A DNA stretch of 64,000 nt from JAFKFJ01 sp963786445 (GTDB taxonomy: Bacteria; Pseudomonadota; Alphaproteobacteria; Acetobacterales; Acetobacteraceae). The notes beneath the pieces are model-generated. The model was not told where the DNA came from. It ran no database searches and was given only the letters and a program-made list of their open reading frames with translations. The position numbers and the translations under genes are program-made. Positions 53,397-62,425 of the stretch are shown one piece after another. Location of the stretch: NCBI GenBank assembly GCA_963786445.1, contig CAWAZU010000018.1:1-64000 (forward strand), written 5' to 3'. The first letter of the stretch is position 1; each line of letters begins with the position of its first letter.

Positions 53397-54907
53397 GCGG
53401 TTCCGTCCTCGCGCTGCGCCATGTCGGGAAGGATTTTCCCGGCGTGCGCGCGCTCAAGGACGTGAGCATCGACGTCGGCGCGGGCGAAGTGATCGGACTG
53501 GTCGGCGAGAATGGCGCCGGCAAATCGACGCTGATGCGCATCCTCGCCGGCGTCTATCAGCCCGACCGCGGCGAAATCCTGCTCGGCGGGCAGAAAATCC
53601 GGCTCGCCAGTGCCGCCGACGCGATGCGGCACGGCATCGGCATGGTGTTCCAGGAACAGTCGCTGCTGCTCAATCTCAGTGTCGGCGAGAACATTTTTCT
53701 CGGCAACGAAGCGGCGTTCACGCGCTACGGCCGCATCGGCTGGGGCGCGCTGTATGCGGCGGCGGCGCGCCAGCTTGCGAAAGTGCAGGTCGCCGTCGAT
53801 CCGCGCACGCGCGCCGCGGAACTCGATTTCGCGACTCGGCAGATGGTGGAGCTGGCGAAAGCGCTGACGCTGGAGGAAGCCGCGTCGGGCCATCTCGTCA
53901 TCCTGCTCGACGAGCCGACATCGGTTCTCGAACAGGCCGAGATCGACATCCTGTTCGCGCGGGTCCGCGCGCTGAAGTCGCGCGCCTCGTTCATCTTCGT
54001 CTCGCACCGGCTGGACGAGGTGCTGGCGCTGAGCGACCGCATTTACGTGATGAAGGACGGCGCCGTGGTCGCCGACCTGCCGGCTGCCGGTGCCGATGTC
54101 CGGCAACTGCACAGCCTGATGGTCGGACGCGGCTTGCAGGCGGAATATTATCGCGAGACTCTGCAAAAACCGCCGCGCGCGGAAATCGTGCTCGCCGCCG
54201 AGGGTCTCGGCAGCACCGGCGCGTACCGCGACGTGAGTTTTGCGCTGCACGCCGGCGAAATCCTCGGCATCGCCGGCGTGATCGGCTCCGGCCGCGAGGA
54301 GCTGATGCGCACGATCGCCGGCTTCCTGCCGCACGATGCCGGGCGGCTGGTCGTGTTCGGCCACGAGCGCCGTTTCGTCACGCCCGCCGAGGCGGTCGAT
54401 TGCGGCATCGGCTACGTGCCGCGCGAGCGCCGCACCGAGGGACTCGTGCTGTTCCTCTCGGTCGCTGCCAACATCACGCTGGCGAGCCTCGACCGATTGC
54501 GCCGCCACTTCCTGCTCGACGCGGCGGCGGAGGCGAACGTCGCGCGGGAATGGGTGGCGCGGCTCGGCATTCGCACGCCGGGCATCGAGGCGCTGTGCCT
54601 CAACCTCTCGGGCGGCAACCAGCAGAAGGTCGTGCTGGCGAAATGGCTGAATGCGCGGGCCAGAATCCTGATCCTCGACCATCCGACGCGCGGGCTGGAC
54701 GTCGGCGCGAAGGAAGAAGTGTACGAACTCGTGCGCACCGTCACCGGCGAGGGCATCGCCGTGGTGCTGACTTCCGACACGATGGAGGAGACGATCGGCC
54801 TCAGCCACAACGTCATGGTGATGCGCGACGGCTTCGTCACGCACCGCGCCGATGCGCGTCCCGGCCACAAGCCGACGCAGCTCGAATTGATCGGGCACAT
54901 GGTCTAG
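53393..54907 (+). CDS. Sugar ABC transporter ATP-binding protein (tandem NBDs)
   Basis: A 504-residue double-NBD ATPase of the RbsA/MglA type. Domain 1 has Walker A GLVGENGAGKSTLMRIL near residue 37, a weak signature (LDFATRQMVELAKAL) and Walker B HLVILLDEPTS. Domain 2 has the degenerate Walker A GIAGVIGSGREE, an intact LSGGNQQKVVLAKW and ILILDHPTRGLDVGAKEE, where His replaces the catalytic Glu neighbour. The start is GTG 53393 overlapping the permease stop. It energises import together with the permeases on either side. Confidence 0.93.
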   Translation: MSGSVLALRHVGKDFPGVRALKDVSIDVGAGEVIGLVGENGAGKSTLMRILAGVYQPDRGEILLGGQKIRLASAADAMRHGIGMVFQEQSLLLNLSVGENIFLGNEAAFTRYGRIGWGALYAAAARQLAKVQVAVDPRTRAAELDFATRQMVELAKALTLEEAASGHLVILLDEPTSVLEQAEIDILFARVRALKSRASFIFVSHRLDEVLALSDRIYVMKDGAVVADLPAAGADVRQLHSLMVGRGLQAEYYRETLQKPPRAEIVLAAEGLGSTGAYRDVSFALHAGEILGIAGVIGSGREELMRTIAGFLPHDAGRLVVFGHERRFVTPAEAVDCGIGYVPRERRTEGLVLFLSVAANITLASLDRLRRHFLLDAAAEANVAREWVARLGIRTPGIEALCLNLSGGNQQKVVLAKWLNARARILILDHPTRGLDVGAKEEVYELVRTVTGEGIAVVLTSDTMEETIGLSHNVMVMRDGFVTHRADARPGHKPTQLELIGHMV

Positions 54908-54909
54908 CG

Positions 54910-55857
54910 ATGCCCGCGTTCCCGATCGAACGTCTCCGCCGCTTTCTGCCGCTGCTGACGCTGCTGGCGCTGGTGCTGTTCATCGGCGCATTGCAGCCGG
55001 AGTTCCTCAAGCCGGAGACACTGTTGCAGCTTGCCGGCGACACGGCGGTGCTGTTCGTGCTGGCGAGCGGCGAGAGCTTCGTCATCCTGACCGGCGGCAT
55101 CGACCTCGCGATCCAGGCGATGGCCTCGCTCGCCAGCGTCATCGTGGCGCTGACGGTTGACCGCCTCGGCTACGGCTGCTTCGTGGTCGCGGTGGCGACG
55201 GGTGCGCTCGCCGGATGGCTCGGCGGGCTGGCGCATGTGCGGCTGAAAATCCCCTCGTTCATCGCGACCCTTGCGGTCAGCGGCGTGCTCGCCGGCGCGG
55301 CGCTGGTGATCTCGCACCAGCATTCGATCACGCTGGGGGCGACGGAACGCAGCTATGTCGGCTGGATCACCGGCACCTGGCACGGCATTCCGCGCGAGGT
55401 CATCATCGGCGCGCTGCTGCTGGCCTTCGCCGACACGGTGCAGCGGCGCACGAAGTTCGGCCGCACCATCGCGGCGATCGGCGCCGGCGAGGCGGCGGCC
55501 TATGCGTCGGGCGTGAAGGTCGGGCGGCAGAAGGTGATCGCCTTCATCCTTTCCGGCGCGATGGCGGCGTTCGCCGGCGTGATGCTGGCCGGGCGGCTGG
55601 CCAGCGGCTCGCCGACACTCGCCGACCAGCAATTGCTGCCCGCGATCGCCGCGGTGGTGGTCGGCGGCACCGCGATCACCGGCGGCGTCGGCAGCATCTG
55701 GCGCACGCTGGTCGGCGCGCTCATCATCTCGGTGGTGCGCACCGGCATGACGTTCGTGGGCGTCGATATTTTCGCGCAGCAGATCGTGTTCGGCACGGTG
55801 CTGGTGTTCGCCGTCGCGGTGACGATCGACCGGACGAAGATTCCCGTCGTGAAGTGA
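54910..55857 (+). CDS. Sugar ABC transporter permease (CUT2/RbsC type)
   Basis: A 315-residue second permease of the importer, starting three bases after the ATPase stop. It shows FVLASGESFVILTGGIDLAI near residue 50 and QQLLPAIAAVVVGGTAITGG near residue 250. It closes the operon. The following helicase gene converges from the other strand only 13 bp away; no obvious terminator is seen in that gap. Confidence 0.92.
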   Translation: MPAFPIERLRRFLPLLTLLALVLFIGALQPEFLKPETLLQLAGDTAVLFVLASGESFVILTGGIDLAIQAMASLASVIVALTVDRLGYGCFVVAVATGALAGWLGGLAHVRLKIPSFIATLAVSGVLAGAALVISHQHSITLGATERSYVGWITGTWHGIPREVIIGALLLAFADTVQRRTKFGRTIAAIGAGEAAAYASGVKVGRQKVIAFILSGAMAAFAGVMLAGRLASGSPTLADQQLLPAIAAVVVGGTAITGGVGSIWRTLVGALIISVVRTGMTFVGVDIFAQQIVFGTVLVFAVAVTIDRTKIPVVK

Positions 55858-55870
55858 CGCCGCGCCCCGA

Positions 55871-58693
55871 TCAGCCCAGGAAGGCGCGCGTCTGTGCCGC
55901 CGCCGCCGCCAGCCCGCACCGCACCACCTGCACGCCTTGCGGGAACGCCGCCAGCAGGCGCGAGGGCGTCTGCCGGTCGAGCAGCACGAACACGCCGCGG
56001 TCGTTGGCGCTGCGGATCAGCCGGCCGAACGCCTGCCGCAGCCGAAAGCGCGCCACCCGGTCGTCGAACGCCTTCGGCGCGCCGCCGGACAGATGGATGC
56101 GCCGCTCGCGATGCAGGATGTCCGGGCGCGGCCACGGCACCCGCTCGAACACCACCAGCCGCAGCGAGCGCCCGGGCACATCGACGCCGTCGCGCATCGC
56201 GTCGGTGCCGAGCAGGCAGCTCGCCTCCTCGCTGCGGAACACATCGACCAGCGTGGCATTGTCCATCGCGTCCACATGCTGCGCGAGCAGCTTCAGCCCC
56301 GCCGCCTCCAGCGGCGGCGCGATGCGGGCGTGGACGGCCTGCAACCGCCGGATCGCGGTGAACAGCCCGAGCGCGCCGCCGCCGGACGCCAGGAACAGCG
56401 CCCGGTACGCGCCCGCCAGCGCATCGAGGTTGCCCGGTGCGAGGTCGGTGACGACGAACGCGCGGGTCTGTGCCGCATAGTCGAACGGGCTGGCCACCGC
56501 GACGCGGATCGCCGGCGCCGGCAGGTGCGTCACCCCCGCCCGCGCCTCCGCCGCGGCCCAGGCGAGGTCCGGGTCGTCCTCGCCGGCGTCGCGCAGCGTC
56601 GCCGAGGTGACCAGCAGCCCGTGCGCCGGCTGCGCCAGCGTGGCCGCGAACGGCACGGTGGGGTCGAGCCAATGGCGGTGCAGCCCGACATCCGCGTCCC
56701 GCCCGCGCTCGCCGCCGTCGCGCCGGTCCAGCCGCAGGAACAGCACATGCAACGGCCGCTGCCCCGGCTCCGGCGGCGCTTGCGCGACCGTGCGCAGCAT
56801 GGCCTGCCATGCCGCGAGCGGATCGAGCGCGCGGCGGCGCAGCGAGCGGCAGGCGGCCTCGATGCGGGCGCGCTCCGCCTCGTCCAGTTCCTCCGCATCG
56901 TCCGCGAGCCGTGCCGCCAGCCGCTCGGCGAGCGCCACGAGCGGTGCCGCGAGCCGCCCCAGCGCGCGCCCGAGCGTCGCGGCGGATTCGGCCAGTTCGG
57001 GCAGCATCGGGTGGAGATCGCATTCCAGGCTGAACGGTCCGGTAGCGCCCGCATTGCCCTGCCGCGCCAGCACCTGTTGGCGCAGCAGCCGCAAGAATGC
57101 CTCGGTCGGGTTCGGCCGCCCCGGCTCGATGCCGGCCAGTTCCGGCCCGGAATCGGCCAGCCGCGTCGCCCAGCCGACGCCCGGCAGCGCGCGCGCCGCC
57201 TGCAAGGCGGCCTCCAGCGGCGCGGTCAGCTCCGGCCGCTCGCCGATCAGTTCCTCCAGCCGCCGCCGCAGCCCGCGGGCGCGCGAGCGTCCGCCCTCGG
57301 CGCCGAGCAGCCAGCGCCTGAGGTCGGCGGTCTCGGCGCCCGACAGCTCTGCGGAAAAGGCGCCGTCCGCGGCGGCGAACAGGTGGTGGCCCTCGTCGAA
57401 CACGTAGCGCAGCGGCACCGTCGCGTCGTCGATGCCGCCCCAGGCCGCCTGCGCCATCACCAGCGCATGGTTCGCCACCACCAGGTCGGCGCCGCGGGCG
57501 CGGCGGATCGTGTGCTCGACGAAGCACCGCTTGAAATGCGCGCACGCGCCGTAGAGGCACTCGCCGCGCCGGTCGGCGAGGCCGGACAACAGCGCCGGGC
57601 CGAACAGCTCGGAAAACCAGCCGGGCAGGTCGCCGCCTTGCAGGTCGCCGTCCGCGGTCGCCAGCAGCCAGCGCGCGACCAGGCCCAGCGGCACCACGCC
57701 GCCGATGCCGAAGCCGCCGGCGGCACCGTTCACCGCCTCCTCGAAATTCAGCAGGCACAGGTAGTTCTCACGACCTTTTCGTACGACGACTTTGCGGCGG
57801 CGCTCGGCCGGGTCGGGATAGAGGCGCGCCAGTTCCGCGTCGATCTGGCGTTGCAGATGGCGGGTGTAGGTGGCGACCCAGACCGCGGCGCCGTTGCGCT
57901 CGGCCCACAGGCTCGCCGGGGCGATGTAGCCCAGCGTCTTGCCGGTGCCGGTGCCCGCCTCGGCCAGCACCGCAAGCGGCGTGCCGTCGTGTTCGCGCGC
58001 GGCGAACGCGGCGGCGACGGCGGCGGCATAGTCGGCCTGGCCCGGCCGCTGCTCGGCGTGCGGTCCGAGCATGGCGGCGAGCCGCGCCCGCGCCTCCGCC
58101 GGCGGCACCGGATGCGAGGAAGGCGGCGGCGGCGGCGCGGTCTCCTCCCATTCCGGCAGGCGGCGCCAGACGCGCAGGCTGGCATTGTCCGGCGGCCCGC
58201 CCGCCGCCCCGCCCAGCGCCGCCGCGACGAACCCCGCCCAGCCCCAGCCGGCCCGCCCCATGCGCGCCGCCAGTGCCGCCGCGTCGCGGTTGAGCGGCGC
58301 CTCCCGTCCCGCCGCCAGCCGCGCCAGCAACGCCCGCGCCATGTCCGGGAGCTTCAGGCAGGCGGACTCGGCGTCGGCCGGCGGCGTCATGTCGAGCGCC
58401 AGCGCCAGCCCGCGCGGCGTCGGCGTCACCGGACGCGCCGGGTTCACGAAGGCGAATAGTTCCAGCAAATCGAGCGCCGGCGTGCCGGCGAGCCCGAGCC
58501 GGCGCAGCGTCGCCGGCGCATGCACGAGCAGCGGCGGCGCCCCGCCGCGCAGCATCCGCCCGGCCTCCTCGGCCGGCAGGTCGAGCACCTCGCCGTCGGC
58601 GGTCAGGATCGCGGCGCGATCCACGCCTGCCACCACCGCGGGCGCGTCCGGCAGCGCGAGACGGGGCAGGAGGCCGGAGGCGCCGCGTTGCAT
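55871..58693 (-). CDS. DinG/Rad3-like ATP-dependent DNA helicase
   Basis: A 940-residue superfamily 2 helicase of the XPD/DinG branch, probably 5'-3'. It has a ~220-residue N-terminal extension, Walker A LAEAGTGTGKTLGYIAPASL, four cysteines spaced as an iron-sulfur cluster site (YLCLL, GECLYGACAHFKRC), the DEAH-type box YVFDEGHHLFAAADG, and C-terminal motifs CLLGTDAMRDGVDVPGRSLR and RFRLRQAFGRLIRSANDRG. The start is ATG 58693, 63 bp from the divergent lysK start. The frame is uninterrupted across 2.8 kb. Its role is likely in DNA repair or R-loop/G4 resolution, by family. Confidence 0.93.
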   Translation of the reverse strand: MQRGASGLLPRLALPDAPAVVAGVDRAAILTADGEVLDLPAEEAGRMLRGGAPPLLVHAPATLRRLGLAGTPALDLLELFAFVNPARPVTPTPRGLALALDMTPPADAESACLKLPDMARALLARLAAGREAPLNRDAAALAARMGRAGWGWAGFVAAALGGAAGGPPDNASLRVWRRLPEWEETAPPPPPSSHPVPPAEARARLAAMLGPHAEQRPGQADYAAAVAAAFAAREHDGTPLAVLAEAGTGTGKTLGYIAPASLWAERNGAAVWVATYTRHLQRQIDAELARLYPDPAERRRKVVVRKGRENYLCLLNFEEAVNGAAGGFGIGGVVPLGLVARWLLATADGDLQGGDLPGWFSELFGPALLSGLADRRGECLYGACAHFKRCFVEHTIRRARGADLVVANHALVMAQAAWGGIDDATVPLRYVFDEGHHLFAAADGAFSAELSGAETADLRRWLLGAEGGRSRARGLRRRLEELIGERPELTAPLEAALQAARALPGVGWATRLADSGPELAGIEPGRPNPTEAFLRLLRQQVLARQGNAGATGPFSLECDLHPMLPELAESAATLGRALGRLAAPLVALAERLAARLADDAEELDEAERARIEAACRSLRRRALDPLAAWQAMLRTVAQAPPEPGQRPLHVLFLRLDRRDGGERGRDADVGLHRHWLDPTVPFAATLAQPAHGLLVTSATLRDAGEDDPDLAWAAAEARAGVTHLPAPAIRVAVASPFDYAAQTRAFVVTDLAPGNLDALAGAYRALFLASGGGALGLFTAIRRLQAVHARIAPPLEAAGLKLLAQHVDAMDNATLVDVFRSEEASCLLGTDAMRDGVDVPGRSLRLVVFERVPWPRPDILHRERRIHLSGGAPKAFDDRVARFRLRQAFGRLIRSANDRGVFVLLDRQTPSRLLAAFPQGVQVVRCGLAAAAAQTRAFLG

Positions 58694-58756
58694 GGCGGCC
58701 ACTATAGGCGGGCGCCGCGATTGACCAAGCCACGGCCGGTCCATAGCTTGCGGCCG

Positions 58757-60355
58757 ATGCCTGATACGGTTCGCAACACGCTTCCCGTCGTGCCGAAATC
58801 CTGGCCGTTCGAGGAAGCGGCGAAGCTCGCCTCCCATCTCGTCGCGACCGGCCGTGAGGCGGCGCTGTTCGAGACCGGCTACGGCCCGTCCGGCCTGCCG
58901 CATATCGGCACCTTCGGCGAGGTCGCGCGCACCTCCTGGGTGCGCCACGCCTTCACCGTGCTCACCGGCCTGCCGTCGCGCCTGCTCGCGTTCAGCGACG
59001 ACATGGACGGGCTGCGCAAGGTGCCGGACAACGTGCCCAACCCGGCCATGCTGCGCGAATTTCTCGGCCAGCCGCTGACGCGCATTCCCGACCCGTTCGG
59101 CACCCACGACAGCTTCGGCGCGCACAACAACGCGCGACTGCGCGGCTTCCTCGACTAGTTCGGGTTCGAATACGAGTTCGCCTCTTCCACCGACTACTAC
59201 ACCGCCGGCCGCTTCGACGCCGCGCTGCTCCGGGTGCTGGAGCGGCACGACGGAGATCGTCGCGGTGATCCTGCCGACGCTGGGCGCGGAGCGGCAGGCG
59301 ACCTATTCGCCGTTCCTGCCGATCCACCCGCGCACCGGCGTCGTCATGCAGGTGCAGGATCGAGCGCACCGACCCCGACGCCGGCACCGTCGCCTGGCGC
59401 GACCCCGATGACGGCGCGTGGTTCGAGACCTCGGTGAACGGCGGCGCCTGCAAGCTGCAATGGAAGGCCGACTGGGCGATGCGCTGGTACGCGCTCGGCG
59501 TCGATTACGAGATGTCGGGCAAGGATCTGATCGACAGCGTGCGCCTCTCCGGCCGCATCTGCCGCATCCTCGGCAGCCAGCCGCCGGACGGCTTCACCTA
59601 CGAGCTGTTCCTCGACGAGCACGCGCAGAAGATCAGCAAGATCCAAGGGCAACGGCCTCTCGGTCGAGGAATGGCTGCGCTACGCGCCGCCGGAGAGCCT
59701 GGCGCAGTTCATGTTCAACGCGCCGCAGCGCGCCAAGCGGCTGTATTTCGACGTGATCCCGCGCGCCGTGGACGAGTATCTCGCCAACGCCGAGAAGGCG
59801 CGCGTGCAGCCGCCGGCCGAGGCAGCATGACCAATCCCGCCTGGCACATCCACGCCGGGCACGTGCCGAACCACGGCGCGCAGCCCGCTCTCGTTCGCCA
59901 TGCTGCTCAACCTCGCCAGCGTGGTGAACGCCGACACGCCGCGGACATTCTCTGGGGCTTCATCCGCCGCTACAATGCGCACGCGACGCCGGAGGCGATG
60001 CCGTTCCTGGCCCGGCTGGTCGGCTACGCGCTCGCCTACTATCGCGACTTCGTGCGCCCGGCGAAGCGGTTCCGCGCGCCGGACGCGACCGAGCGCGCGG
60101 CGCTGGCGGACCTCGCCGAGCGCGCTCGCGGCGCTGGATGCGGCGACCCCGGCCGAGGACATCCAGAACACGGTCTACGACGTCGGCAAGCGGCATCCGT
60201 TCGCCGAGCTGCGCGCGTGGTTCGCCTGCCTCTATCAGGTGCTGCTCGGGCAGGCGGACGGGCCGCGCTTCGGGCAGTTCGTCGCGCTGTATGGCATCGC
60301 CGAGACGGTGGCCCTGATCCGGACCTCGCTCGCGCACCCCGCCGACGCGGCCTGA
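58757..60355 (+). CDS. lysK: Class I lysyl-tRNA synthetase, multiply interrupted
   Basis: Charges tRNA-Lys; class I enzymes replace the usual class II form in many alphaproteobacteria. The sequence shows the HIGH-type motif GLPHIGTFGEVARTSW and LLAFSDDMDGLRKVPDN, then an in-frame TAG at 59156-59158, followed by FGFEYEFASSTDYYTAGRFD, VSVNGG-region LQWKADWAMRWYALGVDYEM and the KMSKS equivalent SKSKGNGLSVEEWLRYAPPE. The C-terminal helical domain ends DIQNTVYDVGKRHPF to TGA 60355. Reading through needs about eight frame changes (e.g. near 59253, 59357, 59652, 59890, 60125). Such damage in the only LysRS seen here implies sequence errors or another copy elsewhere. Confidence 0.82.
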
Positions 60356-60365
60356 CGGGGCGGCC

Positions 60366-62406
60366 GTGACGCCGGCCCGCGCGGAACGGCTCAAGGCGAT
60401 CCTGCGTCACGCCCCGGTGGTGCTCGGCGTCGTGCTGCTGATCGGCGCGGTCTATGTCGTGCAGCACGAGTTCCGCACCCTGCGCGTCGCCGACATCCAC
60501 GCGTGCCATGCATGCGATCCCGCGAGCGGTCGCTGGCCATCGCGTTCGGCTGGAACCTCGCTGTCGTACTGCGTGCTGACGTTCTACGACCGGCTGGGAA
60601 CGATCTATGCCGGCCGCGCCGTCAGCTACGGCCGCGTCGCCTTCGCCTCGTTCTGCGCCTACGCGCTGTCGCACAATCTCGGCTTCGCGGCGGTGTCGGG
60701 CGCGGCGGTGCGCTACCGGCTGTATGCGCACTGGGGCCTGACGCCGACCGCAGATCGCGCGAGACAGTCGCGTTCTGCAGCCTGACCTTCGGCCTCGGCG
60801 GCATGGTGCTCGGCGGCACCATCCTGTTCATCGAGCCGGGCGCGGTGCCGTTCTTCGGCGAGCATGTGCCGCACTGGGCAATGTACGCGTTCGCCTCGCT
60901 GCTCTGGGGCATCGTCATCGGCTACGTGGTGCTGTCGCGCGTCGTGCCGCGGTTCCGCCTGTTCGGCTTCGAGGTCGAACTGCCGGGCTGGCGCATGGCC
61001 TTGCTGCAGGTGCTGCTCGCGACCCTCGACGTGGCGGTGACGGCGGCGATCTTCTACGCGCTGCTGCCGCGCGCGCACGGGCTCGACCTGACATGCGCTT
61101 CCTCGGCGTCTATCGTGGCGTCCTACTCCGCCGGCCTGATCGCCAACCTGCCGGGCGGCATCGGCGTGTTCGACACCGCCATGCTGCTCGGCCTGGCGCC
61201 CTATCTGCCGGCGCCGCGCATCGTCGGCGCGATCCTGGTGTTCCGGCTCTACTACTACATCATCCCGCTGTTCCTCGCCGGCTCCCTGTTCGCCGGCAAC
61301 GAGCTGCTGCTGCGCGGCGCGCATCATGCTGCGCGGCGGCATCGCGCCGATCGGGCGCATGCTGGAGCGAGCCGGATTTCGCCGTCGCCGCCGGCACCGG
61401 AGCGGTCGCGCTGTGCGGCTTCCTGCTGCTCTCGCTCGGCGTGCTGGAGCAGCGCCCCGATTATTCCTGGATCGACGCCGATTATGCCGCGGTCGCGGCG
61501 CAGGCCGGCGAGTTCATGCCCTCGCTGATCGGGGCGGCGCTGATGGTGCTGGCGGCGGCGGTGTCGCAGCGCGTCAACCTCGCCTGGTCGGCGACCCTGA
61601 TCCTGCTGCTGCTCGGTGCGGCGCTGATGGTCGCGCAGGGCGAGCCGCTGTGGGTGCCCGGCGTGCTGCTGTTCGCGAGCCTGCTGATTGCGCCGTATCG
61701 CCGCGCCTTCTACCGCCATGCCAGGTTGCTGGCCGGGCCGCTGGGCGCGGCGACCGTGGTGCCGCTGCTGACGCTCGGCCTCTGCGTGCTCGCGCTCGCG
61801 GCGTTCGAGCGGCACGTGCGCTGGCTCTCCAACAACAGTTTCTGGGAGGTGATCCTCTCGCCCGACGTGCCGAACTCGCTGCGCGCGTCGGTGGCGATGA
61901 CCGTTGCGCTGGGGTTGCTGGCGATGTGGCGGCTGCTGCGGCCGCGGCGCGTCACCTGGGTGCCGTGGAATGCCGAGCAGCAGCTGCGCTACGCCGCCCT
62001 CGGCGCGGCGCCGCCGCCCGGCGCCGAGGGGGTGGTGTGGGGCGAGGCGGAGCGCGCCGCCATTGCCTTCCGCCGTCTCGGCCGCACGCTGCTGGCACTT
62101 GGCGACCCGGTCGGCGGCGACGGCGACCGCGTCTCGGCGATCTGGCGGCTGCGCGACCTCGCCCAGCAGGAGCGGCGCAGCCCGGCGGTGTGGCGGGCGG
62201 GGCGGAGCCTGCTGGGTGTCTATGCCGATCTCGGGCTGGCGGCGCTGCCGCTGGACGGTGCCGGAAACCTGCTCGACCACGTCGACGACCCGGAGCATCC
62301 GCAGGCCGAGGCGTTCCTGGTCTGCGTTGCCGACCGCGACCTGCCGGCCTTGCTCGCGGCGTTCGCCCCGCCCGGGGCGCGGGCGCGCCAGCACGCGGCC
62401 GGGTAG
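60366..62406 (+). CDS. MprF/lysylphosphatidylglycerol synthase-like membrane protein, frameshifted
   Basis: Begins at GTG 60366, ten bases after lysK. The N-terminal part is a multi-helix flippase-like domain (GRVAFASFCAYALSHNLGFA, then SAGLIANLPGGIGVFDTAML and FRLYYYIIPLFLAGSLFAGN), continuing after shifts near 60510-60560, 60765 and 61330-61370 with more helices (VALCGFLLLSLGVLEQRPDY). The C-terminal soluble part covers only the first lobe of the MprF synthase domain (TLLALGDPVG, WRLRDLAQQ, VYADLGLAALPLD) and stops at 62406. Adjacent lysyl-tRNA synthesis fits aminoacyl-lipid formation, but the second catalytic lobe is absent. Confidence 0.75.
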
Positions 62407-62425
62407 TGCCGGGAGTCTCGGCCGT

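Noticed and set aside
55937..58459. A ~840-codon plus-strand open frame opposite the helicase gene
   Set aside because: Arg/Gln/Ala-rich antisense shadow of a well-conserved helicase.
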